Source: Silvanigrellaceae bacterium
GTDB taxonomy: Bacteria; Bdellovibrionota; Oligoflexia; Silvanigrellales; Silvanigrellaceae
Reading direction: 5' to 3'
NCBI GenBank assembly: GCA_947475135.1
Contig: CANJMU010000004.1
Coordinates: forward strand, 1 to 11,011
DNA length: 11,011 bases
In this document: positions 1 through 6,826 of the stretch, piece after piece
Numbering within the stretch: position 1 is the first letter of the stretch
Layout: every line of letters starts with the position of its first letter
Notes under the pieces: generated by a model
Databases searched by the model: none
What the model was told of the DNA's origin: nothing
Seen by the model: the letters and a program-made list of their open reading frames with translations, nothing else
Position numbers and translations under genes: made by a program

Positions 1-99
1 CTGTTACCTTTTCAAATTTTCCTTTATTTTTCAAGTGCGGAGACTTATTTCTTGCAAACTTACCGTTAACTTAAAATAATATCTTTTTTTATCTTTTAA

Positions 100-455
100 A
101 TTTTTTGGGAAACTCTTGTTAAAGATCTACGTATTGAAAGAAAAAAACTCCATAAATTGATCGATATTATTTTTATTGTAATTTGTGCAACAGTCGCAGG
201 GTCAAATAGTTTTGATGAGATCGAAATTTTCGCAAAGGCTTATAAAACATGGTTAAAAAAATATTTGCAATTGCCGAATGGAATTCCTTTACACAATACG
301 ACGGAAAGACTGATACATCGTCTTAACTCTGTAGAATTCAGAAAATCCTTTGCAAACTGGATAAAAATGTTGCAGGTATATTCACCAATGTAATTGCTAT
401 TAATTGTAGGTGGTATTTAGATGCGTTTGCCCCGCCTTGTTACTTTACGCAATGA
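100..455 (+). pseudogene. ISAs1-family transposase, N-terminal remnant with frameshift
   Basis: This is a decayed fragment of the transposase of an ISAs1-family insertion sequence. Read from the in-frame stop at 97-99, the translation contains the N-terminal hallmarks of that family: a DLRIERKKLHKLIDI block (family form roughly DPRxERxxxHxLxDI), then ICATVAGSNSFDEIE, then LPNGIPLHNT (family form LPNGIPSHDT). The frame ends at a TAA at 391-393. Shifting by one base in the A5 run at 363-367 (as if one A were lost) restores the family reading, giving KNVAGIFTNVIAIN up to a TGA at 453-455. IAIN aligns with the family IAIDGKT block, whose Asp is the first catalytic residue. That Asp is Asn here (codon 402-404) and GKT is lost. 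There is no sign of the remaining catalytic domain and no clear terminal inverted repeat. No convincing start codon was seen. Family identity is fairly sure; an inactive gene is almost certain. Confidence 0.8.
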
Positions 456-531
456 AGAGTACAACAAATTCAAAAATTATTATGAATTAACCCTTGGATA
501 CAGGAAAATTTTATTAATTTTTCTGAGCCGA
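456..531. other. Short intergenic stretch without recognisable gene
   Basis: Between the transposase remnant and the end of the DsbA-like gene I see only AT-rich sequence. A 6-bp AT-only inverted repeat (467-472 with 483-488, 10-base loop) lies downstream of the minus-strand operon. It has no GC-rich stem and no good T tract, so a terminator cannot be claimed. Bases 1-99, upstream of the remnant, also hold nothing I can identify. Confidence 0.5.
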
Positions 532-1710
532 CTAATTCAAGCTTCCCTTAGATCCCAACGCCCCCTCCAAAGTCCCTTCCAGTTGTGCAGGTGCAATATC
601 AAGTATTTTATTATTTAAATAAAATGCAGGTGTACCATGAAAACCTACCGAGTCATTAAATTGATTTCGAACATTTGTTATATAATTCAAAGCATCTTTT
701 GAAGCGATGCAATCATTAAATTTTGAAATATTGACACCAGTATCTTTTGCAAGATCTATGGCCACAGAATTAAAGTAACGACCAGGTTCGGTTCCTGATG
801 GTGGTGTATTTTTCTCCCAGGCAACATGAAATGCTTTTTCACGATATTTCCAAAAAAAATTGTTACCTTGTTTTTGTGTACAAAAGGCGCCGCGCGCTAA
901 AGCTCCACTGAGGCCTTCTGGCGCTAAAGGATAGCTTACATGAACAAATTTCATTTCTTTTCCAAATTTATTTTGAATTCTTTGAATAGATTCTTCGCTT
1001 TCACGGCAATGTGGACACATATAATCCGCAACTTCCACTAAAGTATTTGCAGCATTTAAATTACCCGTTGCTGGAAATGAGGAAATATTTAAGTTCACAG
1101 TAGGTGCCGTTGGAGCTGTCTTTAAAAATTGAATGCGATTTTTTTTATCAAATTCAGAAATTTTTTGTTGAATTGCTGCAATTAAATTTTTTTGTGACAT
1201 CTGCTCAATCAAATCATTTTTAATTTGATCAAAAGAAGTTCCTGCAGGAACGCGTCCTTGACCTTTTGCCATGTTAAAAAATTGTCGCGCTTCTTCTTCT
1301 GTTACTTTACTATAGGAGATCAATTCATTGATTTTCGGAAGTTTATTGTCTTCCATTTTTTTGGATTGTTCTTTTGTTAATGCAATTCTAAGTGCAGTTA
1401 TTTTTGAAAAATTTTCTAATTCTTTATAGGAATTATTTTTAATGGTGTAATATTCTACAGCAGAATCACCGGGAAGATTTGCAGATGTGTATAAGGTACC
1501 ATCGATTTTAAACAAAGGTTTTGCAGCAAGATCAGCAGGATTAAAGGAATGATTTGAAGTTGATTTATTGAGTGTCAGAAAAATTCCAGCAGTTATGACT
1601 GCTCCTAGCCCCACTCCACCAAAAAATAATCCTAAATTTCTTAGAAATAAAGATTTTGTGTTGCTGTGATCTTTGTGGTTCTTGATTTCGTCTTGATTGA
1701 TATCTGTCAT
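532..1710 (-). CDS. Membrane-anchored DsbA-family thiol-disulfide oxidoreductase
   Basis: This 392-residue protein is probably a periplasm-facing thioredoxin-fold protein that oxidises or isomerises disulfides. Residues 1-24 are charged, residues 25-47 form one membrane segment (GLFFGGVGLGAVITAGIFL), and the rest should lie outside the cytoplasm. The thioredoxin-like domain starts near 205. Its active site is C232-P-H-C235 within ADYMCPHCRESEE, and the cis-Pro loop is GTPAF at 359-363. Two further cysteines, C277 and C334, sit in the helical insert and may form a second pair. Residues about 100-200 are helical, with VTEEEARQFF and a Gln/Lys-rich helix. This resembles the SurA-N-like segment that precedes the redox domain in some DsbA relatives; that part is inference. 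It is longer than classical DsbA (about 190 mature residues). It is the last gene of the cdsA operon: its ATG overlaps the upstream stop (ATGA), with AGGAG five bases before it. Oxidase versus isomerase activity cannot be decided from sequence. Confidence 0.88.
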   Translation of the reverse strand: MTDINQDEIKNHKDHSNTKSLFLRNLGLFFGGVGLGAVITAGIFLTLNKSTSNHSFNPADLAAKPLFKIDGTLYTSANLPGDSAVEYYTIKNNSYKELENFSKITALRIALTKEQSKKMEDNKLPKINELISYSKVTEEEARQFFNMAKGQGRVPAGTSFDQIKNDLIEQMSQKNLIAAIQQKISEFDKKNRIQFLKTAPTAPTVNLNISSFPATGNLNAANTLVEVADYMCPHCRESEESIQRIQNKFGKEMKFVHVSYPLAPEGLSGALARGAFCTQKQGNNFFWKYREKAFHVAWEKNTPPSGTEPGRYFNSVAIDLAKDTGVNISKFNDCIASKDALNYITNVRNQFNDSVGFHGTPAFYLNNKILDIAPAQLEGTLEGALGSKGSLN

Positions 1711-2255
1711 TGTGGCTCCTCTAAAATATGTTGCTGAATTTCGGTATTATCAGAAATTTCTGAATAGAAAACAAGTACCATCTGTGGGCAAAAGTCTTGG
1801 ACTTTAGTCGCTGCGTATCGTGGAATTAAAAAAAATTCGTCGACATCAGGATGAATTCGAGCAATGGAGAATTTTCCACGAACAATCCATTCGTTCTGCC
1901 AGGGAAGAATTGGAATTTTTCGTACAAAATGTCCTTCGCGAAAAAAATAATAAAATGGGCTAGACGCGGGCTGTAAAGCTTGGCTGTGAATGAGTTGTTG
2001 GCAACGATAAAAATTTTCTCGTTCTAGGATCATTTGATCCCGTTTTTTATTGAGTTCTAAATCTAAGAATCGTCGTTTTTCTTTTTCTGCTTCAATAGAT
2101 TTAAATTCTTTTTGTTTTTCTTCTGCTAACTGAGTTGCCAGGTCTTTGTTTTTTTTAGCATCATGTTCGGTTTTTTTTTGTGAAGCATGTGTTTGTTGGG
2201 ACTGCTTTTTATTGATAAGTCCAGATTTTAATAATTGTTCTTTCAGGCTGCTCAT
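1707..2255 (-). CDS. DUF2058 (YaiL-like) family protein
   Basis: This 182-residue cytosolic protein matches the DUF2058/YaiL family, often labelled nucleoprotein or polynucleotide-associated protein; its molecular role is not firmly known. The N-terminus SSLKEQLLKSGLINKKQ fits the family opening (xLxDQLLKAGLVxxKxA). Residues about 20-80 are a highly charged Lys/Glu/Gln coiled coil ending in ELNKKRDQ. Residues 100-166 fit the C-terminal domain: YYFFREGHFVRKI, then RGKFSIARI, then FFLIPRYAATKV and MVLVFYSE. A tail of about 16 residues follows the last conserved strand. The gene lies 24 bp after cdsA and overlaps the DsbA-like gene by four bases, so it is the middle gene of an operon. The region before the ATG (AAGAACGG) is a weak ribosome site. 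The codons for Gln-Lys-Lys-Thr at 2170-2181 run through nine A on the coding strand. Confidence 0.8.
   Translation of the reverse strand: MSSLKEQLLKSGLINKKQSQQTHASQKKTEHDAKKNKDLATQLAEEKQKEFKSIEAEKEKRRFLDLELNKKRDQMILERENFYRCQQLIHSQALQPASSPFYYFFREGHFVRKIPILPWQNEWIVRGKFSIARIHPDVDEFFLIPRYAATKVQDFCPQMVLVFYSEISDNTEIQQHILEEPQ
1716..1720 (-). promoter_or_regulatory. Ribosome binding site of the DsbA-like gene
   Basis: AGGAG on the minus strand, five bases before the ATG at 1710. It lies inside the end of the upstream gene, so it fixes the start and shows that translation need not depend only on coupling through the ATGA overlap. Confidence 0.75.
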
Positions 2256-2279
2256 AATAACCGTTCTTAAAAAATGAAT

Positions 2280-3194
2280 TTATAAAAAATAAACATAAAT
2301 AAAAAATAATAAATATGTGACAGGAATTCCCATAATGAGCGAGTCAATTCTATCTAAAAATCCACCGTGTCCAGGAATTAAAATTCCGCTGTCTTTGTAA
2401 CCGCTGACTCGTTTGATTGCGCTTTCCACAAGATCTCCGATTTGTCCCGTGAAGGCTGTCATAAATCCGACAAAAATAAGGTAGAAGGAGTTGATTGGAA
2501 AATGAAAAAAAACACTAAAGAGAACTGCTACGAGGGAGCTAGATGCCAATCCTCCGAGTGCGCCCTCGATGCTTTTTTTTGGGGAAACCGATGGGATCAA
2601 TTTATGTTTTCCAAATCGAGTTCCTATAAAAAAGGCACCAACATCGCTTGCAATGATTGTTAAAAGTGAGAAATAAACCAGGGAATTTCGAAAAACATTT
2701 GGAAATTGTAAATAAGTTAAATGGACAAGACAAATTGTTGGAATCGATAAATAGAAAAAACCTGCGATATACAAAAAGAATCTTAAAGTTCCTGCATTTA
2801 AATTTTTAGAAAACTTATACAAAAAAATAGCGGTGAATAAAATTGAAGAAAAAATCCATAATAATAAAATTAAAATAGTTTTTTGAAAATGACAGATATC
2901 GTTGCTTAAAAATAAATAGAATAAAAATATGGGGATTCCGTAGGTCATGCCCATTAAAATATGAGGTAATTTTATTATGGGGTAGGATTTTTCTTTTTCG
3001 GATTTTTCTTTTTCGGATATTTCTTTGTCACCTAAATTCCATATTAAAGACAGATATTCTGTGCCAGCAAGTGTAATAATAACTGCTGCAAAAATTGAAA
3101 AAAATAAATGGTGATATTGTTCAGGGGAAAACGATAACAAATAGATAACAATAAATCCAAACATAATTCCGCTTATTATTCTTTTTTTAATCAT
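2280..3194 (-). CDS. cdsA: Phosphatidate cytidylyltransferase (CDP-diglyceride synthase)
   Basis: This integral membrane enzyme makes CDP-diacylglycerol and pyrophosphate from CTP and phosphatidate, the branch point of phospholipid synthesis. The protein is 304 residues from the chosen start and is mostly membrane helices. The CdsA signature is complete near the C-terminus at about 258-284: SAIKRVSGYKDSG followed by PGHGGFLDRID, with the Lys-Asp and final Asp pairs that bind metal and CTP. Upstream lie DVGAFFIGTRFGKHKLIP and SPKKSIEGALGG, both typical. I chose the ATG at 3194 because MIKKRIISGIMF matches the usual family start. An in-frame ATG at 3245 would add 17 hydrophobic residues and run across promoter-like sequence. 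A cytoplasmic loop after the second or third helix carries three pentads, DKEIS-EKEKS-EKEKS. It is the first gene of the operon with the DUF2058 and DsbA-like genes. The usual neighbours uppS, dxr and rseP are absent here. Confidence 0.93.
   Translation of the reverse strand: MIKKRIISGIMFGFIVIYLLSFSPEQYHHLFFSIFAAVIITLAGTEYLSLIWNLGDKEISEKEKSEKEKSYPIIKLPHILMGMTYGIPIFLFYLFLSNDICHFQKTILILLLWIFSSILFTAIFLYKFSKNLNAGTLRFFLYIAGFFYLSIPTICLVHLTYLQFPNVFRNSLVYFSLLTIIASDVGAFFIGTRFGKHKLIPSVSPKKSIEGALGGLASSSLVAVLFSVFFHFPINSFYLIFVGFMTAFTGQIGDLVESAIKRVSGYKDSGILIPGHGGFLDRIDSLIMGIPVTYLLFFIYVYFL
2985..3029 (-). repeat. 15-bp tandem repeat (three copies) inside cdsA
   Basis: Plus-strand unit GGATTTTTCTTTTTC occurs exactly at 2985-2999 and 3000-3014. 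A third copy at 3015-3029 has two mismatches. It encodes the charged pentads DKEIS-EKEKS-EKEKS in a loop between membrane segments. In-frame copy-number change would lengthen or shorten the loop without breaking the gene. Confidence 0.85.
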
Positions 3195-3224
3195 AAATTT
3201 TCCCGTCAATAAAAAAATCAAAAC

Positions 3225-3254
3225 TTGGCAAAGTAAATATGCCATAGTAATAAT
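3225..3254 (+). promoter_or_regulatory. Candidate promoter of the hsp70 operon
   Basis: TTGGCA (3225-3230) and AATAAT (3249-3254) are separated by 18 bases and each matches the sigma-70-type consensus at five of six positions. The start would be near 3261, giving a leader of about 50 bases. The elements interleave with those of the opposite promoter. No CIRCE-like inverted repeat of a heat-shock repressor was seen. Confidence 0.4.
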
Positions 3255-3264
3255 GACCTATCAA
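3236..3264 (-). promoter_or_regulatory. Candidate promoter of the cdsA operon
   Basis: On the minus strand TTGATA (3264-3259) is followed after 17 bases by CATATT (3241-3236), matching the -35 and -10 consensus at five and four of six positions. Transcription would begin near 3229, leaving about 35 bases before the ATG at 3194. This supports that start over the one at 3245. It is read from sequence only. Confidence 0.35.
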
Positions 3265-3303
3265 ACCTTAATTTTTTTGAAATGAGGGGTTGTGTATTAT
3301 TTT

Positions 3304-3308
3304 AAGGA
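3304..3308 (+). promoter_or_regulatory. Ribosome binding site deciding the hsp70 start
   Basis: AAGGA lies five bases before the ATG at 3314. The longer in-frame start, TTG at 3290, has a G-rich run directly abutting it with no spacing, so the ATG is preferred. Confidence 0.7.
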
Positions 3309-3313
3309 TCTTC

Positions 3314-5380
3314 ATGAAAATTATAGAGTTTAAATCTAAAAAAAATAAAGAATTCATCGATACAAATCATAATAATATTTTAATCGAAGAAGAAAATAAA
3401 ATTGCAATTGGGATTGATTTAGGGACAACGCATTCGGTTGTTTCTTATTTTAAACCTTATCAAAAAAAACCAGAAATATTATCGTATGAAAATTCCTATC
3501 TTGTTCCGTCGTTACTTTATTATGATAAAAATAATGATGAAATTTATGTAGGTGAAAAAGCAAAAAAATATTTAGATACTTGTCCACAGGAAGTTATAAA
3601 AAGCACAAAAAAATATATGGGAAAAAGTGACGCATACTTTTTTTCCAATGGTTGTCAATTTTCAGCTGAAGATGTTGCCTATGAAATTATTCAATATTTA
3701 GTTTCTCATGAAGTGATATTAGAAGCTAAAAAAAAATCTGGGGAAATTTATGTTGTTGTTACAGTGCCTGCCCATTTTCACGATGCCGCTCGTAGCGCCA
3801 CATTACAAGCAGCTCAAAAGGCGGGACTTCATGTTTTAAGAATTATTAACGAACCAACTTCCGCGGCACTTGCATATAGTTTTTTGTCCAATTATCAAAA
3901 TATTCAAAAAGATTATTTATCTGTTTTTGATTTTGGTGGCGGAACATTTGATGTCACGATCTTGGAAAGAAACAATAAAACTTTTCAAGTATTGAGCACT
4001 TTAGGAAATCGTGATTTGGGGGGCGATAATATTGATGAAGCAATAGCTGATTTTCTCTGTTCCTTTGTGGAACCAAAACAGATTTTAAAAAAACTAGATA
4101 AAAATTCTAAACTTTATAGAAAATTATTGATTCATGCGGAAACAGCAAAAAAAATACTTCAGGAACAGGGTTGTTACCTTATTCAAGATGAAAACTTAGA
4201 TGGAAATCATAATTCTATTCATTATGAATTACACCGAGATGTTTTTCAGGAACTGTGTCTTGATATTATTCAAAAAACGATTTTTCTGACAGAAAATGCA
4301 ATGAAACAGGCTCATATTTCCCCAAAAAAAATTTCAAAAATTTTATTGGTTGGAGGGAGTACGCGTTTAAAATTAATTCGTGAAAGCTTAGAGACTTATT
4401 TTCCATGTGAAGTTGATGGGAGCTTAGAGCCCGATTTATCTGTGAGTTTAGGTGCGAGTTTACAAGCTGCAATTTTATTGGGAATTCATTTTGATACAAT
4501 TCTTATTGATGTGTGTAGTCATTCTTTGGGTATTGGGGTTGTAGGAAGTGAAGAAGAAATACAGGAAATACATAAAAAAGTCGCTCAAAAAATGAATATT
4601 CCCTATCCTATTTCAGATGCTCAGATGGCAAGATTGTTGGGAAATAGATTGGGAGATTTCAGAAATCAAGTTCTGCAAGAGCTTTCTGTTCAACACATTT
4701 TACCTAAAAATAGTCCCTTGCCTTCTAAAAAAAGCGAATTTTTTACAACAATTCACGATGACCAATTTGGGGTTCAGGTTGTTGTTGTGCAAGGAGAAGG
4801 TTTTACTGTCCGTGAAAATAAATTGATTGGTTCGTTTTTTTTTGAAACTGTTCAACCTTGTCCAAAAGGAACACAATGTGAAATTCAATTAACTTACGAT
4901 ATCAATGGAATGGTGCATGTTTATGCGAAACAACTGAATACAAAAAACGAAGCCCGCGCTATTTTTGATAGTCGAACAAGCACGGTTGTTGGCTGGGAAA
5001 ATTCGCATTCTGCGTCTGAATTAAATTCATATGATTTATTTGAAAATTCTGAAATTGCATCGTTTGCGGCATTTTCAAATAAAAAAATAAAACCACTTCA
5101 CTTGAACAAACAACAAAATAAACAAGTCAACACTGCAGAAGAAGATAAAAATAATAAAGATGATAATTCTTTTGTTATTATGAATTCTACAGTGATGAAA
5201 ATAAAAAAAATATTAAAAGAGTGGAGTTTACAAGAAAATCCAAAAAAAGAAATGCTTCAAATAGAATTAGACCATTATTTAAATTTATTAAATCAATCAC
5301 ATCAAGGAAAAGATGTCGATCAATTGCTAGATGATTCCGAAAATAAAATGAAAGATCTCATAGAAGAGAAAAATTTATGA
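3314..5380 (+). CDS. Atypical Hsp70 (DnaK-like) chaperone
   Basis: An ATP-dependent Hsp70-family chaperone, 688 residues from the ATG. The nucleotide-binding domain is intact: phosphate-1 IGIDLGTTHSVVS (32-44), the VTVPAHFHDAAR and INEPTSAALAY signatures (149-188), phosphate-2 FDFGGGTFDVTIL (205-217) and the adenosine motif LLVGGSTR (344-351). The interdomain linker TILIDV (395-400) resembles the VLLLDV of DnaK. The substrate-binding β domain follows, but about 50 residues (411-463, mostly helical, with MARLLGNRLGDFRNQVL) are inserted between its first strand (SLGIGVVG) and the LPKNSPLPSKKSEFFTT segment. After FDSR (551-554) the usual helical lid is replaced by a polar Asn/Lys/Asp-rich stretch and one short helical tail (about 617-688). 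The terminal EEVD-like/Gly-rich end of housekeeping DnaK is absent. No grpE or dnaJ is adjacent. The gene overlaps the next one by ATGA, so it probably works with that product. It is unlikely to be the main DnaK of the cell. Confidence 0.9.
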   Translation: MKIIEFKSKKNKEFIDTNHNNILIEEENKIAIGIDLGTTHSVVSYFKPYQKKPEILSYENSYLVPSLLYYDKNNDEIYVGEKAKKYLDTCPQEVIKSTKKYMGKSDAYFFSNGCQFSAEDVAYEIIQYLVSHEVILEAKKKSGEIYVVVTVPAHFHDAARSATLQAAQKAGLHVLRIINEPTSAALAYSFLSNYQNIQKDYLSVFDFGGGTFDVTILERNNKTFQVLSTLGNRDLGGDNIDEAIADFLCSFVEPKQILKKLDKNSKLYRKLLIHAETAKKILQEQGCYLIQDENLDGNHNSIHYELHRDVFQELCLDIIQKTIFLTENAMKQAHISPKKISKILLVGGSTRLKLIRESLETYFPCEVDGSLEPDLSVSLGASLQAAILLGIHFDTILIDVCSHSLGIGVVGSEEEIQEIHKKVAQKMNIPYPISDAQMARLLGNRLGDFRNQVLQELSVQHILPKNSPLPSKKSEFFTTIHDDQFGVQVVVVQGEGFTVRENKLIGSFFFETVQPCPKGTQCEIQLTYDINGMVHVYAKQLNTKNEARAIFDSRTSTVVGWENSHSASELNSYDLFENSEIASFAAFSNKKIKPLHLNKQQNKQVNTAEEDKNNKDDNSFVIMNSTVMKIKKILKEWSLQENPKKEMLQIELDHYLNLLNQSHQGKDVDQLLDDSENKMKDLIEEKNL

Positions 5381-6771
5381 TCTCAAAAGAAATTAAATTT
5401 GAAATCGATCGGGTCTGGGATGAAATCGAAAAAACTTTTTGTTTACTTAACTCAAACCATCGTTTTTATGAATTTTTATTGTCCTCTGAAAATTCTAAGA
5501 ACATTCAGTTTGTAGACTTAGAAAGGATTGATTTTATATCAGGTCTTCGTCATGCATTTTTGTTGTTTCAGCCTAATTTTGTAGTGGATCACATTGAATT
5601 AATCGAGTCATTATTCAACTCATTTATTTATGTCTGGTTTTTCGATAAAAATAGAGATTTTAATTTTTATCATCTGGTCACTTTTTTTTGTTTATCAGGG
5701 GATACAATACAGTTTGACAATTATATTGTGGAATTGAATGAACAAGGATTTTTTCTTTATGGAACAAATGAAAAAAAATCTCGCACTCACATCCCTCAAA
5801 GATATCCTCATTTTAAATTTTTTCAGTTGAATTTATTGTGTGAAAATTATTCTGAAAGTAGAACAGAAAAAGAAAAATTATTTCACCTAAGAAGTCTCAT
5901 CCAAGAAGTTTTTTTATTTGCAGAAGAATGGGAAGTTGCAAATTCTTTGTTTGCGTCTTCTTTTAAAAATTTAGATCTTGAAAAAATGCCTCAGGAAGAA
6001 TTTTTGGCATTGATGGAAAAGTCATCCCAAAAAAGAGATGAGCTGACGTTTTGGATTTTAGAATCTTTGCTGAAAATGCATCAAATTGAAATCAATCTTT
6101 CGAAAGAGTCTTTGGATTTTCAGGAAGAGTATGAAGTTTTGCAGAGGGTCATTTTGGGGCTTCTGCAAAAATTATTTCTGCCCTATTCTATGAATCGGAT
6201 GGCAATAAATTCTCTGTTGATTCCGTTATTTATTTCTTATTTTGAATTACGAGTGAAAAGAAATCAAAATGATTTTTCATCACGAATCGTTTTAGATGCA
6301 TTGAATTTCATTGCAAAGAATAGAACAAATCAACTGCATGTCATGGATTTTCAATTGTTAGAAATCTTAACCAAGCATTCTCATTTTCATTGGGATTTTT
6401 TATTTGACCCTTCCTATTTTTTAAAAGGGTTATCTTGGATGTACTCTAAATTTCATCATATTTACTTTCTTTTATTGTGTACTTATTGTTACTTTATAAA
6501 AAATTCTCAGCAAGAAGTCAGTTCTTTTCATCTTTATAATTTGGAAGAGTTATTAGATTCCCGAGAGTTTTTTCGTGAAAATGAATTTGTTGAATTGGTA
6601 GAAGAGGGCTCAGTGCTTTTGAGCCCCGATAGTTCGTTGATAAATTTATTGCGTGAAAAATTATTTTTACTGATGGAAAATAATTTAAATTCTGAAAATG
6701 AAGAGATGAAAATAATTTCTGGAAAGTTGTGGCAAGAGTTTTTTTGTTTTGAGAGGAAACCTCTTTCCTAA
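5377..6771 (+). CDS. Uncharacterised helical protein translationally coupled to Hsp70
   Basis: I do not recognise this 464-residue protein. It starts with the ATG of an ATGA overlap with the hsp70 stop, and the bases before it (AGAAGAGAAAAATTT) give at best a weak ribosome site, so translation is probably coupled. It has no signal peptide, no convincing membrane segment (HIYFLLLCTYCYF, 361-373, is short and Cys/Tyr-rich) and no Walker, J-domain HPD, TPR consensus or nucleotide-exchange motif that I can see. It appears mostly α-helical, rich in Phe, Leu, Glu and Asn, with charged amphipathic stretches such as 160-240 and 384-450. Phe richness partly reflects low GC. Base use resembles the neighbours, so nothing suggests recent transfer. 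The tight link to an unusual Hsp70 makes a co-chaperone, adaptor or dedicated client plausible, but that is inference from position only. It is convergent with secA. Confidence 0.75.
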   Translation: MISKEIKFEIDRVWDEIEKTFCLLNSNHRFYEFLLSSENSKNIQFVDLERIDFISGLRHAFLLFQPNFVVDHIELIESLFNSFIYVWFFDKNRDFNFYHLVTFFCLSGDTIQFDNYIVELNEQGFFLYGTNEKKSRTHIPQRYPHFKFFQLNLLCENYSESRTEKEKLFHLRSLIQEVFLFAEEWEVANSLFASSFKNLDLEKMPQEEFLALMEKSSQKRDELTFWILESLLKMHQIEINLSKESLDFQEEYEVLQRVILGLLQKLFLPYSMNRMAINSLLIPLFISYFELRVKRNQNDFSSRIVLDALNFIAKNRTNQLHVMDFQLLEILTKHSHFHWDFLFDPSYFLKGLSWMYSKFHHIYFLLLCTYCYFIKNSQQEVSSFHLYNLEELLDSREFFRENEFVELVEEGSVLLSPDSSLINLLREKLFLLMENNLNSENEEMKIISGKLWQEFFCFERKPLS

Positions 6772-6807
6772 CCCCATTTTTCTTTGTTTATCGATGGGAC
6801 TTATCTT

Positions 6808-6824
6808 CGTGTACTGGTGACACG
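6808..6824. repeat. Short inverted repeat between convergent genes
   Basis: CGTGT (6808-6812) and ACACG (6820-6824) are perfect arms around a 7-base loop, in the 55-bp gap between the end of orf464 and the secA stop. Neither side is followed by a T tract, so it is at most a weak bidirectional transcription end signal. Confidence 0.25.
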
Positions 6825-6826
6825 CT

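Noticed and set aside
467..488. AT-rich 6-bp inverted repeat after the DsbA-like gene as a terminator
   Set aside because: The stem has only one G-C pair and a 10-base loop, with no clean T run. Such repeats are expected by chance in DNA this AT-rich.
421..618. Plus-strand reading frame of 65 codons after the transposase remnant
   Set aside because: Its second half lies antisense to the 3' end of the DsbA-like gene, it has no ribosome site, and the product matches nothing I know. Its first half overlaps the frameshifted tail of the transposase fragment.
2442..2663. Plus-strand frame antisense to cdsA
   Set aside because: It lies wholly inside a well-supported gene on the other strand and has no coding signal. 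The same holds for frames at 4266-4499, 4617-4826, 4700-4888 and 6851-7093.
3195..3245. Longer cdsA start at 3245
   Set aside because: It would add 17 hydrophobic residues not expected in the family, and the region contains promoter-like elements for both directions. It is not fully excluded.
3290..3313. Longer hsp70 start at the TTG
   Set aside because: No spacing between the G-rich run and the TTG, whereas the ATG at 3314 has AAGGA at good distance.
6752..6764. Hairpin AGAGG-AAA-CCTCT at the end of orf464 as a terminator
   Set aside because: The stem is only five pairs, it lies within the coding region, and the following bases are TTCC rather than a T tract. The T-rich run lies on the wrong side.
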